Part shown: piece by piece, positions 12,271 through 24,513 of the stretch
Layout: each line of letters begins with the position of its first letter
Numbering within the stretch: position 1 is the stretch's first letter
Source: Calliopum simillimum
Lineage: Eukaryota; Arthropoda; Insecta; Diptera; Lauxaniidae
DNA length: 64,000 nucleotides
Assembly: GCA_951812925.1 (NCBI GenBank)
Contig: OX638372.1
Span: 47,924,245-47,988,244 of the forward strand
Direction of reading: 5' to 3'
Made by a program: the position numbers and the translations under genes
The notes under the pieces: generated by a model
The model's database searches: none
Told to the model about the DNA's origin: nothing
The model's input: the letters and a program-made list of their open reading frames with translations, nothing else

Positions 12271-13120
12271 TTTACTCTCTTATCCACATTTATTTATTTT
12301 TGACAATTTTTTATTTCTTTTTGTTATCGTTTCCAAGGACATCAGTCTTGCGGAACAGCAACAAATTGTTGTTGAAAAAAAAGTTTCTTTTGAGAGAAAT
12401 CGAAAAACACATTACAAAACATAAGTAAAATAAGTTAAAGTTTTTATTATAGAGTTAGCAGACGATGTGAAAACTTCTGTTCTTCATATATACATATGTG
12501 TATACATGTATACACGCGCACACACACACAGTCGTGCAAAACAGACATAATGGATTTGTGAGTAACATTTCTGTTTATTTCATTTCGAAAAAATTTATTT
12601 AATCCTGAGCGTTTTATTTCTGTTTTTATGTGACTTTTATTACTCGTATCAAATTTTTCACTCCGATGAAAAACATGCAACTCTTTGTTGCTTTTTTCCC
12701 ATTATACTTGGCCAATTACACTAACAACAGAGAACTTAACAAAAGCAATATGTTGCAAACATTTTGTTTTGTTGCGTTGCTATTTTTATTTGTAATGCAA
12801 CCACGAACAAGGATATTCTTCCATTGTTGCTGTTTTGGCATATGCAAAGCATATGTCTTCCGCTTTTGGCTTTCGTAGTCTGCATAGAGCCAAGCGCGCA
12901 ATTCAAATACCAAGACAGCAATATTTCAATGTGTGTAATGTGGCGCATAGTGGCAGATGAATATGGATATTGGAGAAAAAATAAAATGCATAAACATATA
13001 CTATATATGCGTATGTTCATGATCTGAACAGTAAAAATTGTAACGAAGCTTAGTCTTTAAATAATCCTTAACACTTTTTTAGAGTTCGATCACTTATCAA
13101 AATAATTCCGAACTCTTTTT
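12271..13120. other. AT-rich stretch, no gene recognised
   Basis: Contains a short CA/TA microsatellite near 12485-12530. Overlapping ORFs occur on both strands (12630-13027) without domain features or codon bias and are treated as chance. Confidence 0.5.
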
Positions 13121-13851
13121 TATACCCTACACTTAGGGTAAATTCACTTTGTCCTTCCGTTTGTAATGCAGAGAAGGTGGTGTGGCAGGTACGGAAAAGT
13201 ATATATATTCTTGATCAGCGTCACCTTCTGAGTCGATATAGCCATGTCTGTCTGTCTGGCTGTCTGTGCGTGGAAATACATTTTTTGAGAAAACTGAGCA
13301 AGATAATTCAATGAAATGAGGATTGGGATTGAAAATAAGCAAAATCGGTCAATGGACACGCCTACCGCTCATATAAATAATATGTTCAAATCGCAATATG
13401 AAGAGCATTATTTGCGATAATGCAAGCGAAATACACATAATTACTAGGAATAGTAAATACAAGCTCTGAGCGAAAACTAGATGTAGTCGAACAAGAGGGC
13501 GTGGCACCTCCTGTACAAGCAAATGTTTCCAAATGCTATGCTGAAAACGATATTTGAGATAGTCCAACCAAATTTCACTAAAAACAGTAAATGCAAGCTT
13601 TGACTAAAAACTAGATGAATTCAGAGAAGAGGGAGTGGCACCTCCCATGTAAATGCTATACTGAAAGCAATTTTTGAGATAATACAACCAAATTTCCCTC
13701 AGACACTCAGAACAGTAAGTGCAAGATCTGAGCAAAAGCTTCTGGAATTGAGAGAAGCGATCGTGGCGTCTCCTGTAAAAGCAAAATTTTACAAAAAATG
13801 CAGTGTGGGGTATTTAATGTTTGGCCAGGCCAAAGGTGACGACCTTAGTAG
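13121..13851 (+). mobile_element. Helentron-associated (DINE-1/HINE-like) element, copy B
   Basis: Starts TATACCCTACAC. It has the GTCTGTCTGTCTGGCTG microsatellite near 13243-13265 and two or three degenerate internal units with the CAAGAGGGCGTGGCACCTCC-like motif. The 3' subterminal repeat is GGGGTATTTAATG. The 3' hairpin TTTGGCCAGGCCAAA is at 13820-13834, and the CTTAGTAG end lies about 16 bases further. Confidence 0.8.
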
Positions 13852-14254
13852 TTTTTATTTTAATTTATCCTTTTCAGAATCTCCACAATTACTGTAATTA
13901 GACCAACACTGAGCTGCCAATTTAGTATATAATTTATCTGGCATATTCTGAAAACCGATTATCATCAGAATCGGAATTGAATCAATATCTAATTGCTCAG
14001 CTTTTGGAAAATAAGGTGGATATGTAGGGTGAGGACAAGACTCCATCTCATGGATATATAGCAAAATGCGTTGCACTTCTTCATTTATAGTAAATTTTAC
14101 TAAAATTTCAAGAGAATATATACGTAGTGACAACTCCCCAAAAAAAAAAAATTTTCGAATAACTTTATAGAACAGTAGTTTTTTTTTTAAAAATTTAAAT
14201 AATATTTACCTTTCTGTAAAGTTCAAACAAAAAAAAAAAAAACGAACTGACCAA

Positions 14255-14264
14255 GATTCGAACC
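14255..14264 (-). promoter_or_regulatory. RNA polymerase III B-box-like motif
   Basis: GATTCGAACC on the plus strand reads GGTTCGAATC on the minus strand, fitting the B-box consensus GWTCRANNC, and a long T run follows within about 10 bases on that strand. No clear A-box and no cloverleaf, so not a functional tRNA. Similar motifs are at 48369, 54841 and 55029. Confidence 0.35.
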
Positions 14265-14344
14265 TGGGTCCGTCCGTGTGATAGAAACATATAATTTGTA
14301 CTTACAATAAGAAATTTAATTGTAACATATTTTTTTTTTTATTT

Positions 14345-14572
14345 GAAAATTATTTCGGGCAACACGGCTGTTCTTGACGAAGCTCAATTTTCAATTTTGT
14401 CCCACTTTTTCGAGCACTGCTGGCTGCATGTCACGAATAACAAGAACAATGCTGGCCTTCAAGGTGTCAATTGTTGCTGGTTTATCAGCATAAACCAGTG
14501 ACTCCACGTAGCCCCACAGGAAATAATTGAGAGTTGTCAAATCGCACGACCTTGTAGGCCAAGTAGGCGAAC
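14345..14572 (-). pseudogene. Mariner transposase C-terminal fragment
   Basis: The minus-strand translation reads through WPTRSCDLTTLNYFLWGYV, the block that in this family holds WPxRSCDLTPLDYFLWG with the third catalytic Asp. Then come YADKPATIDTLKASI and a VLEKVGQN-like block. The catalytic Asp position appears as Asn (TTLNYF), and a stop follows GQN. Only the last third of the enzyme is present. It belongs to the same subfamily as 2588-3340. Confidence 0.68.
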
Positions 14573-14693
14573 TTTTTATTTCTTATATGCAGTCTAATGT
14601 ACATTTTGACGTTGAGTCTAACCCTCAGAATCGTCAATATACCTGCAGAATTTTGAGATATCTTGCTTAAAGTTGGAGAAAACGTTGTTCTTG
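14564..14693 (+). repeat. Dispersed repeat shared with 38090-38230
   Basis: GAACTTTTTATTTCTTATATGCAGTCTAATGTAC and the following ACCTGCAG.ATTTTGA(G/A)ATATCTT.GCTT block occur again at 38090-38230 in the same orientation, adjoining the tandem-repeat element there. No coding content. Confidence 0.5.
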
Positions 14694-14699
14694 TTTTAG

Positions 14700-16150
14700 C
14701 ACAGTGAAAGTTATTTTAAAAATCTTAAATTTGTCATTGCAAAACTTGAGTACTCTAGACGATTTGTTCGATTAATGTTATCTCCAAAAACTGGTGTTCA
14801 ATATGACTTCGTCGATTAGAAGAAAATTTCTTTTAACATTAGTATATAAAAAATGATTCCTTTTCTAGTGTTAATAGTACTTCGTATAGTAAGGTCAAGG
14901 CTAAGATGGTAACAAGGACTAGTGTATCATTAAATTTGTAACGACATAGGTATTGTTGAAAAAGTTTTATGGAGTCGTTACAATAAAAATCGATTTCTGT
15001 TTTGCCTTAAAGTACCACATCAAATTATGTGCACAACTTTTAAGTAGTGAAATATAAAGTACCAGTCATTCCTTTAATGAACGCATGTATCCGTAGAACA
15101 AGCAATATGTCACTACTGAACAACGGCTTTCATGATTCGATGATAAATCAATCTAAGCAATTGTTTTTGTTTTTTCTCTTGTATATAGAAATTAAGTAAA
15201 TCAATGACTGGCGAAATTTCTCTATTGTGATTTCGTTTTATATCATGTACATTTGAGCAATTTATTGCCTTTCATATATCCTTAGGAAATGAATTGTTTG
15301 AGAATGAATTGACACATTGACACAAATGTGTTTTTGGTTGTATCGCATCACCAAACAGATACTTTTATACCCATGACACTGTTCAACCTTAAAAAACTCT
15401 CTGAGTTTGAACGCTGTTATTGTTAGTCCTTGTTATTGAAATAATCAGACTGCAATGAAAAAATTTATCCACCATGTCTCAGCTTTTAGATTTTTTAAAT
15501 TCTGACGGAGAAATTTTTTAATAGCAGTCCCATTATGTCAATAGAAGGAAAATTAATTACTCAATCCGACCTCGGATACAAAAAAAAAATATCTGAGATT
15601 GTTAACCAGTATAATAATTTGATTTTGATTCATGGAAAAATTTTTTAAAAAATTAGTTTTATAACAGTTTCAACGTAAAAAAGTAACGCCTCGCAGGTTG
15701 ACTATCTCCCATTGCGTTGAAATTTTGGAGCAGAGTATACCACGTAGTTTCAATTGTACCCTGTCTCATTTTTGCAACTTTTCAGCAGAGCAAGAAAACT
15801 GATTCCAGCTTGATCTTGAAAATAATGTGTACATTTTTTTTCTCGGAAGAATGCTCTATTAAGGGCTCTTTTGAAGATAGCATTGCTTCTTTAACCAAAT
15901 ACCACTATATTAAGAAAAAAAAAGAACTTTTAAAAGATAGGAATTTTTCTTTTGTATGAAAATTTTTGAGTTTGATAATTTTTAGCAACCCTTTACCTCA
16001 AGCCCGCTCAAAAAATTTTTGGATTTTTCAAAAAATTAAAGTGCAAACTATCTTACAATGAATTTTTGTTTCAGAAGACTTGATAGACAAACTGAAAACA
16101 GGAATTTTCTTTACAAAACGCTTAAGACAAAAATAAGTATGACAAAAATT
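14700..16150. other. AT-rich stretch, no gene recognised
   Basis: No domain-bearing ORF, terminal repeat or clear microsatellite was identified. The 15717-15959 ORF is low complexity. Confidence 0.45.
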
Positions 16151-16159
16151 GATAAAAAA

Positions 16160-16765
16160 TGAGTTTTGGAAACTATAGGGAATTGTTGATGAAAATTTTT
16201 GGAAGTTAACAGAAATGTCTTCGACCCTCCTTAGGGGTTTTTGACTCATTTATCTCAAGAAACTTACTGCTCCAATCGATAGTGAAAGGACGAAAAAAAT
16301 TTGCGGTATATCAGGGATATCCCTCGACCTATCAAATGAGTTTTGATATTCTCTTTCAAAAAAATTGCATTGCTCAAATCGATAAGGAAAGGCTGAAGAA
16401 AAATTTTTGAAACTGTCAGACTTATCCCTGACACCTTTTTTGGAGTTTTGGTCCCATTTTTCATAAGAATTTTATTGCACCAGTCGATGGGGAAAGGTCG
16501 AAGAAAAAATGTTCAAGCTGTCAGGAGTGTCCGCGACCCCTTAAAGCAGTTTTTAAAAATATTTTATTGGACCAATTGATAGGAAAAGGTCGAATAAAAA
16601 TTTTGAAAATTGTCACTGTTGTCCTCGACACTATTTAAGAATTTAAAAAAAAATATTTTATTGCACCAGACGATGGGGAGAGTTTGAAGAAAAATTTTTC
16701 AAACTGTCAGGGGTATCCCCGAAATCTTTTTGGAGTTCTGATCCGTTTCCCAGCATCCGGCATAT
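16160..16765. repeat. Degenerate tandem repeat, about 90-110 bp units
   Basis: A unit containing CCA[AG]TCGATgGGGAAAGGTCGAAGAAAAATTTT, CTGTCAGGGGTATCC and TTTTATTGCACC recurs about every 91-108 bases, with cores near 16268, 16376, 16481, 16572 and 16665 and a diverged copy upstream. Copies are strongly diverged, so this is an old array or the interior of an unknown element. Confidence 0.6.
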
Positions 16766-17363
16766 CAAAACGTTTGAAAACTTTAATGAATCGGATGGTG
16801 AATATTTTTTAATCGATACGCCGAGTTTTGTGTGAGAAATTGTGTTGCGACCAGTCAAATAATCAGTCTTCTGGCAAGTATTTTCGTTTAAAATATATTT
16901 CTTAGGAGATTTTTATTAAAATTATAGAATACAAATCTATAGCATTTTAATGTTTAAATCCATAATTTCGGCGTTGAGATTTATATTGACGATTTATTGA
17001 TTCTAAGTCTTCTGTTCTACTTATGTCTGGTGGAAAGTTAAAGGACAGAAGACTGAGAATGAGCCAGAAGACTGAAATATGCTTATGATTCGCTTTAATG
17101 GTAATTAAATATTACCTTATTAAAATGCTGGGGCGTTCCTCAAGTTAAAACATCGCCATTTTATCGCCGATCTTTTGCCTTGGGAATGTCATTACTGAAA
17201 ATTAGAATTTATCTTTATAAGTAATTGTAATACGAAAAAAAATTGGTTTTAATAAACAACGCCTTATATCCAGCTTTTGTTTGAATCCAACTCGTAACTT
17301 CGGTCTTGTGGTCAAATCTTCGGCTTTCTGTTCAGATCCTCAGTCATCTGCCACAATGATTTT

Positions 17364-17970
17364 TATACCCTACACCCAGGGTATATTCACTTTGTCCTTC
17401 CGTTTGCAACGCAGAGAAGGAGGCGTAGCAGGTATGGTATATTCTTGATTAGCGTCACCTTCTGAGTCGATATAGCCATGTCCGTCGGTCTGGCTGGCTG
17501 GCTGGCTGGCTGTGCATGCAAATATTTTTTACGAGAAACTGAGCAAGATAATTCAATGAAATTTGGTACACAGCCTTCATCGTCAAAGTTAGCTCGTGGG
17601 ACTGAAAAGTAGCGAAATCGGTTAACGAACACGCCTACCGCCCATACAAAAAATATGATCAAAATGCAACTGTAGGAGTATTTTTCACGGCAATTCAACC
17701 AAAATACACATAAATACTACGAATTATTAGTGTAAGCTCTAATAAAAAACTGGGCGGACTCGGAAAAGAGGGCGTAAAAACTTCAAAATGCTATACTTAA
17801 AGCGAATTAGATTTTACTCAGACACTAAAAATTATAAAAGCAAGCTCTAAGCTAAAACTAGACGAACACGGACAAGAGGGCGTGGCACCACCCATAAAAG
17901 CAAAAGCTTCAAAATACTGCAGTGTAGGGTATTTAATGTTTGGCCAGGCCAAAGGATACACCCTTACTTG
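17364..17970 (+). mobile_element. Helentron-associated (DINE-1/HINE-like) element, copy C
   Basis: The 5' subterminal repeat TATACCCTACACCCAGGGTA is at 17364 and a GGCTGGCTGGCTGGCTG microsatellite near 17493-17510. The 3' subterminal repeat GTGTAGGGTATTTAATG precedes the hairpin TTTGGCCAGGCCAAA at 17939-17953. The element ends CCCTTACTTG at 17970. Confidence 0.83.
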
Positions 17971-20487
17971 TTTTAATTTTCAATAAAATTTTTGTGGCTT
18001 ATTTTTTTGACTGGCCCGTTTTAGAAATGTACAAGAATGACTTGAGCTAGGGTTTAAGCTACTTGTCTGACCTCAGATGTAAAAAAAATGCTTTGCCAAA
18101 AAAATCGTATTTTTCTTCCTTCGTGAGTAGAAGCACCCACTTATGTATGTACTTATGTACATATATATGTATGTACTTATGTGCATATATAAGTAGTAAG
18201 CCAAAAGAGAAACCAAATATTTATTGTCATATTTATTAACATAATGAAGCGTCCGCCACAATTTCCGATTCATTAATATTTATAATAGTTCTATACTTAT
18301 GAAGCTTAATTAATAAGAAGCTTAAAGAATGAACTGCAAATATGTAACACAAGTGGAAATGATTGTTTTTTTTTTTTTTCAAGAAACACAATTACAACGA
18401 AAATTGATAATGAATTATTCTGAGTAAGCTAATCAAGAGCAGCAAATGTAAATAGCTATCGATAATGCAGTAGATTATCCTTTCAAATGGAATAAATAAA
18501 AAATAAATAAAATTGAAATACTTAGAAACAAAATATAATTTTGTGTGCAAAATTTGTTACATTCAATAATTTTTTTTTGCTTTCATTATAAATTTAATGT
18601 TTTATTAATGTCATTTAAGTTGGCCGACCTTCTGCTTAACCATCGTTATCAATCAATGAGAGGCGGTGAATTAAGTTAAGGTCCTTTTATGGACATTGCT
18701 TGTTTATTTAATGTTCCTAAGAGCGCCCATTTAAACGACATGCAAACACACTCACAGAAACATACTTTTCTATTTGTATATATGTATATATTTATTTATA
18801 AATACATACGTATGTATTCACACAATTCTTAAATAAATACTAAATACGCAATAACATTGGTGGCCTTGCTGAAGTTTGACTGCGTCGGCTGCCCGTAGAC
18901 AGTGGAAAATCAGAGTCATAAAAAAAGTTAAAATATTCGAAAATCAAAAGAAATTCCGGATAAAGTATCATAAAATGTTAAAAATTAAAAAAAAGTATTA
19001 AATTCAAATTCACACTTGACCTTCAAAGCACAAAAATAAATTTTAAAAGGCAGAATCCATGTAAGAAATCAAAAGCTATCGACTACATACCAAAAACAGA
19101 ATTTAAACATCAAAAAATTGTAAAGTGAAAATAATAAGAGAAAACAAAAAATAGTTCATTGGTATAAAATATCAAAGAAAACCCGCAATCGAAGGATCTG
19201 TAATTCATTGCTGCCCTGCTTACCATTTTCGAAGCGCATTTACTTACGTGTCCGAAATGACACACATTTTGGAATATTTCCGAGTATTCTCACGAAAAGG
19301 TTTGCTTAATGAGTGTACATTGGATAGTATCTCATTTTGAAAGCTTATCGATATATGATTTTAAAGAAAAAAAAATTTGCCTGCTTTTTGGTGGCGATTT
19401 CCAATTATTTCATTTCCGTTATTTCATATTTTACACTGAACTTTTGAATTCGCTGTAAGTTCTTCAATTTCAACAATTTAAGGAAACTTTGTAGGGATGA
19501 ATTTTATAATTTAATGATATGTTCTTGGCACCATAAGGTAGAGATAATATGTACAACTAGTCGAAAATAATATTTCAGATAAATGACTTCCATATTTAAT
19601 GATTGCCCGTCAAATGGCGAAGCTATGGGAAAAAAAATCAAGCAGCTTCTTATATAGAAGTCGCAAAAAAAACAAAAAATTCTGTTACTTAAAAGTCATT
19701 TTCGATAAGCTTTCAAAATTGGCGAACTTTTTTTTTTTTTTTTGTATGGTAATCGATACTATCTAGTCTACCTACATTAATGTTGTCCAAAAAACCACTA
19801 TCACTTGAATATTACTTGTAACCCCTTTGAAAATTTCTATTTAATTGAAAAAATAAACTACTGTTCTGTGAACTTTTTATGATAATGTCTGTAAATGATG
19901 GTGTTGCAAATTTTTTTTTTTTTTTTGTTTACCAATTTTTGAAAAATAATAAAATTTCTCAAAAAATTCTGAAAAAATACACGTCTTTTTCGGACGATTC
20001 TAAGCATTTTATGCCTTTTACACTTTTTCGTAAGATGACTTGCTTTTAAATAAAAAACCGTTTTGCGAACGCATAAAAAAAAAATTAGTGCCTTCGAGTG
20101 GCCATTATTTGATAAATTTTTAGCATAAAAAATGTTTCAATAAAGCATTTAAAACGAAATTGTATCTAATTTTTTTATGAAAAGAAACGGCTATACCTAT
20201 TTCTGACGAAAAAAAGTAAATTCAATTCTTTAAAAAAAGCTTCGTTCGCTAGATATATTGAAAAAACTGTAAAGGGTGTATTTTCACCCCAATCTCATAT
20301 TTCCACTCTCTAATTTATTAGCACATCCTAGTTTTCTGCTTTAACGACGCATTGATCGATTTCTGTAAAAAAAAAAGCTGTGAAAGTCTTAGTTCCTTTA
20401 TATATGAAATATTATAAATAATTTTAAATCTTTTAATCTATATATTAATACGCAAGACAAAAACTTGTCCACCTTTTTTACTATGTT
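17971..20487. other. AT-rich stretch with microsatellites and weak palindromes
   Basis: TATG/TACA microsatellites lie near 18140-18195 and 18778-18820. The region 19308-19785 is a weak palindrome: GATAGTATC and GAAAGCTTATCGA on the left recur in inverse near 19700-19765. A segment at 19995-20040 (GATTCTAAGCATTTTATGCC...CACTTTTTCGTAAGATG) belongs to the short-repeat family described at 58345-58855. Confidence 0.45.
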
Positions 20488-20811
20488 ACGAATGGAGTAC
20501 GACTTTGAATTATACACCATTAGAAAGGTGCTTGTGTGTACATGTGCACAAAGTTAAAATTATGTTAATATTTTGATGTTAAGGGGCCAACAGAGCTGAA
20601 AAAAGATAAAACACAAAGAGAAAGACAAAAACTATCGCACTGATTTCATATGTTTAGTTTTGTTTATATTTCGCTTGATTTATACCAGGGATGATAAATG
20701 AGCTTTTCTATTTTGTACCAAATAGCAAAATAAAAAGTACTAAGTGACCAAAAACTACCAAAATTATTTAATACATTTGTGGTCGAATCTTGACTACTGG
20801 GCGATTCTAGT
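20488..20811 (-). repeat. Dispersed repeat, inverted copy of 5009-5330
   Basis: Reverse complement of the repeat at 5009-5330, with indels. Shared landmarks are ACACCATTAGAAAGG and TGGTCGAATCTTGACTACTGGGC. No coding content. Confidence 0.65.
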
Positions 20812-21175
20812 ATAGAAAAAATCGATTAAAAAAAAGATATTGCTTAGCTTCAGACATTTTGGAGGTGGAAAAATTTTTTTTTGTCGTTTAAAATCATTTC
20901 AGATAAACTTCTAAGCTGATCGGTGTAAACCGTACTTTTTTTTGTGATGCTATCTAGTGTACATATGAAATAAGAGAGAGAGAGAGAATAGACTCAGTTG
21001 TTATTTATTTTAAGAGCTTTTAATGATTGGCAACGTTAGCAAAATGCGATTCTTTTCTTGAATTTGAAACAGAATTTCTCTGAAATGCAGAGATTTAACA
21101 TCTCCTCTGTTGTCCAATTTTTAAATCATTCCAGACATCTTTTTTCTACAAAAGACAGCTATTAAGGAAACTTTT

Positions 21176-23142
21176 AGGTACATTAAGCTAGCAGAGCGAA
21201 AATGGCAGAACTGAAAAAAAATATGGCAGAATTATAGGCTAATTATAGGCTAATTTTGGGCCCAAACGCCGAATTTTAGGCTCTTCATTTTTTAAAAAAA
21301 AAAATAGCTCTGCCAGCTTAAGTGTAAGCCAGCAGAGCTGTTTCGAGAAAACACATACGGGACGTATATTGAACTAAAGTAAGTAGTCAATAATTAGAGT
21401 AGAACGGGGCAATTTCGTGCACTCAACTTTGACATGCTCGTAAAGCCGTACATCTCAAGCGAATGCGACGAGTAAGCATCCGATCGAAAGATAATTTTGT
21501 TGGTTACATCTATGTGTAACAACATTTGTGTAGCGAGAAATTGTGTTTGTGTAAGTGAAGAAAAAAAAAATGTCCACGACATTACCCCCCTCAAAATTTG
21601 TGGGGTAATGTCGTGCATTGTTTTCCGAGTATAGTAAAGGTACCAAAATGTGTGAGAAATGATAGTTAGTGGTTCTATTAGAGGAGATTTAGCATTATCA
21701 TGTATTTATTCATTATTATACAAGTGTGAAGTATATAATATGTTGTGTAGAGTAGAACGGGGCAATGTCGTGCACTCAACTTTGACATGCTCGTAAAGCC
21801 GTACATCTCAAGCGAATGCAACGAGTAAGCATCCGCTCGAAAGATAATTTCATTGGTTACATCCATGTGTAACAACATTTGTGTAGCGAGAAATTGTGTT
21901 TGTGTAAGTGAATGTGCACGACATTACCCCAATGGTCGTTTTAAAGGTCAACTTCGATAACTCGGTGAAGCTCAAAATTTTTTTCAAAAACCAAATACTT
22001 CTTTTCTTTGGCAGGATATATCGTTTCAGAAAACACTTACCTGGTATATTTTCCCGCAAGGAAAATTATTTTTCTGACCCGATGAAAAAGCACTTTTATC
22101 GTCCTGAAAGCATGCGTTTTGAAAAAAAAGGTTACTCTGTAGAGACGAACTGGTGAAAATTGCTAGAATTATATGCATAAGCTCAGTAGGTCAGCAGGTC
22201 CCTACCTTACGAACAGTTGGTAAATCATTCAATTCTTTGTGCTAAAACAGCCAGTGCACGACATTACCCCCTGCACGACATTACCCCGTTCTACTCTATA
22301 GGCTAATTATAGGCTATTTAAATGCCCCATCGCCAAAAGAAAAGCTTTTTATTTAAAAAAAATGGACCAAATCAATTTTCTTGAAATAAGGAACTTCGAA
22401 TAACAACAATTCCAGAGAAAAAAAAACAACAACAACAACAACAACAAAACTACTACAACAACAACAAATTTACTACTACTACAACAACAGTAATTTTACA
22501 TAAAAGTAGGGGCCGCGGATCAGTCTATAATATATCCAACAAATAGTTTTGCTAGTCAAATTGCGAGCGCAATTTTTAATAAAAATTTTTTTTAATAATA
22601 AGTAGCTACTGCGCTTGCATAAGACTGATCCGCGGCTGAAGGCCGCCGCGAAGCCGGTGTTGGATGTCTGACGAGTTTAAATCCTGAGCAGCGGCCGCAG
22701 GCCGCCCACTTACCCCTACTTTTATGTAAAATTACTGTTGTTGTAGTAGTAGTAAATTTTTTGTTGTTGTAGTAGTTTTGTTGTTGTTGTTGTTTTTTTT
22801 TCTGTGGAATTGTTGTGATTCGAAGTTCCTTATTTCAAGAAAATTGATTTGGTCCATTTTTTTTAAATGAAAAGCTTTTCTTTTGGCGATGGGGCATTTA
22901 AATAGCCTATAATTAGCCTATAATTATTGACTACTTACTTTAGTTCAATATACGTCCCGTATGTGTTTTCTCGAAACAGCTCTGCTGGCTTACACTTAAG
23001 CTGGCAGAGCTATTTTTTTTTTTTAAAAATGAAGAGCCTAAAATTCGGCGTTTGGGCCCAAAACTAGCCTATAATTAGCCTATAATTCTGCCATATTTTT
23101 TTGTCAGTTCTGCCATTTTCGCTCTGCTAGTTTAATGTACCT
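21176..23142. mobile_element. Fold-back element with 9-bp imperfect TSD (FB-c)
   Basis: The left end AGGTACATTAAGCTAGCAGAGCG and the inverse right end match closely. The outside bases are GAAACTTTT (21167-21175) and GAAATTTTT (23143-23151), a probable 9-bp TSD with one change. The arms carry CTGCCAGCTTAAGTGTAAGCCAGCAGAG, which is self-complementary in itself, a (CAACAA)n block (22428-22480, mirrored near 22735-22795) and a central GC-rich segment (about 22508-22715) with smaller palindromes. No transposase is visible. The left arm is split by the TA-TSD element at 21397-22296; the uninterrupted right arm acts as the empty-site reference. Confidence 0.8.
21397..22296. mobile_element. TA-TSD nonautonomous element nested in FB-c
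   Basis: Termini GAGTAGAACGGGGCAAT and inverse ATTACCCCGTTCTACTC, flanked by TA (21395-21396, 22297-22298). Deleting the element plus one TA gives exactly the CAATAATTATAGGC found in the intact right arm. A second start of the same sequence occurs internally at about 21750, duplicating roughly 170 bp, and GTGCACGACATTACCCC recurs near the 3' end, so the element is a compound of two copies or an internal duplication. TA TSDs fit the Tc1/mariner/pogo group, but no transposase is present. Confidence 0.78.
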
Positions 23143-23899
23143 GAAATTTTTAGCCTCTGGCGTTTTATGTTTTTCTTTAGCTTTTCAAAAATTTAATAAT
23201 GGGGTTTTACCATCTTTCCTCTCCTTGACAATTTGTTCGAATTTTTTATCTTTCAAAAAATTTCTCATTGTTTTCCTAACATTGCATTTTTTTTTAATGA
23301 ATGATCAAATGGATGTTTTATTCCACTGTGCAGTAGACCGGGTTGAAATTTAGATTCATCGCAAAACCGACTCAAAAGTTACAGGGACTCTTAAAAACGA
23401 CATCTGCATCATTTTTGCTTTTTTTTTTTCATTCTGAGAAAAACCATTGGAGCACTTTTCATTCTACTGAAGGTCTTTTTTGCCTAAAAAACATGTTTTT
23501 TGGTCATAGCATTTCTTCATTAGAAAATGGATAATATTCGGTTCGAAAAATCAATTTTTTAACAATTTTCAATAACGAGGTTGGAAAAACGATTTTTACT
23601 CAAATGCCAGAGAACTTACGAAAAAATAGTGAAAGGCAAAAAATGCTTGAAAGAATACGTGCGAATTTTTTCAGAATTTTTTGAGCTATTTTATAGTTTT
23701 TTAAAACTTAGTCAAAAAAAGAATTCCAAAAATTCTGAAAAAATGCACACGTACCTATACTTTGGACAATTCCAAGCATTTTTGCCATATACACTTTTTA
23801 CGTAACTTCTCTGGCTTTTGAGAAAAAAAACATTTTTCCGAACTCGTTATTGAAAACGTAAAAAAAGCGATTTTGCAAAGGAATATTATCCATATGGTA

Positions 23900-24513
23900 C
23901 GAGGGTTGTCTTTTATATTTCGGGATTGGGCTAAAATTTGGCAACACCATAATAAAGTCTGACATTTTCTAGCACAAACTACGAGAACAAACCTTTTTTA
24001 CGGCCAGGTGTTCATGCAATATTGATTGTATGCTGGTCTCACTAATGCCTAAGGTAGTCTCAATCTCATGATAGGTCACATGACGATCTTGCGATATCAG
24101 TTGGCGCACAGCATCAATGGTTTCCGGAACAACAACTGATTTTGGACGATCTTCACGAAATTCGTCTTGGAGTGAACTACGACCTCGGTTGAATTCACCA
24201 TATCATCGATAAACACTGGTCCTTGATGGAGCTTCATCGCCAAAAATTGAATTAGTTCATCGATGCACTGTTGTTGAGTTAATCCACGTCGAAAGTTGTA
24301 AAAAATAATCGCACGAAAATTTTCACGATTTAATTCCATTTTTTGGGCGAGATGAATCTTTTAAGTTACTGTAAACAACACAAATAGCGCTCGTATGTCA
24401 AAATGTTCTGAGTGCGTATAACCTCAAAAATGTCAAACTTTACGATAGAGCTGGCAGTTGCCAGATTTCAACACTAGGGTTGCCCAATCCCGAAATATAA
24501 AAGGCAACCTACG
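23900..24513 (-). mobile_element. Internally deleted mariner (MITE) with N-terminal transposase fragment
   Basis: Terminal repeats CGAGGGTTGTCTTTTATATT and inverse ...AAAAGGCAACCTACG, flanked by TA at 23898-23899 and 24514-24515. On the minus strand a start codon at 24339 opens MELNRENFRAIIFYNFRRGLT, the helix-turn-helix start of an insect mariner transposase. A one-base deletion shifts the frame after about residue 33. The original frame resumes with the conserved SVYR/GEFN region and then VVVPETIDAVRQLI, and coding similarity stops after the second DNA-binding helix region. The catalytic domain is entirely missing. A different mariner subfamily from 2588-3340. Confidence 0.85.

Noticed and set aside
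12630..13027. Overlapping ORFs of 65-94 codons on both strands
   Set aside because: No domain, start context, splice signals or codon bias; both strands are equally open by chance.
14255..14264. tRNA gene on the minus strand
   Set aside because: Only a T-arm-like core; no acceptor stem, D-arm or anticodon arm can be folded.
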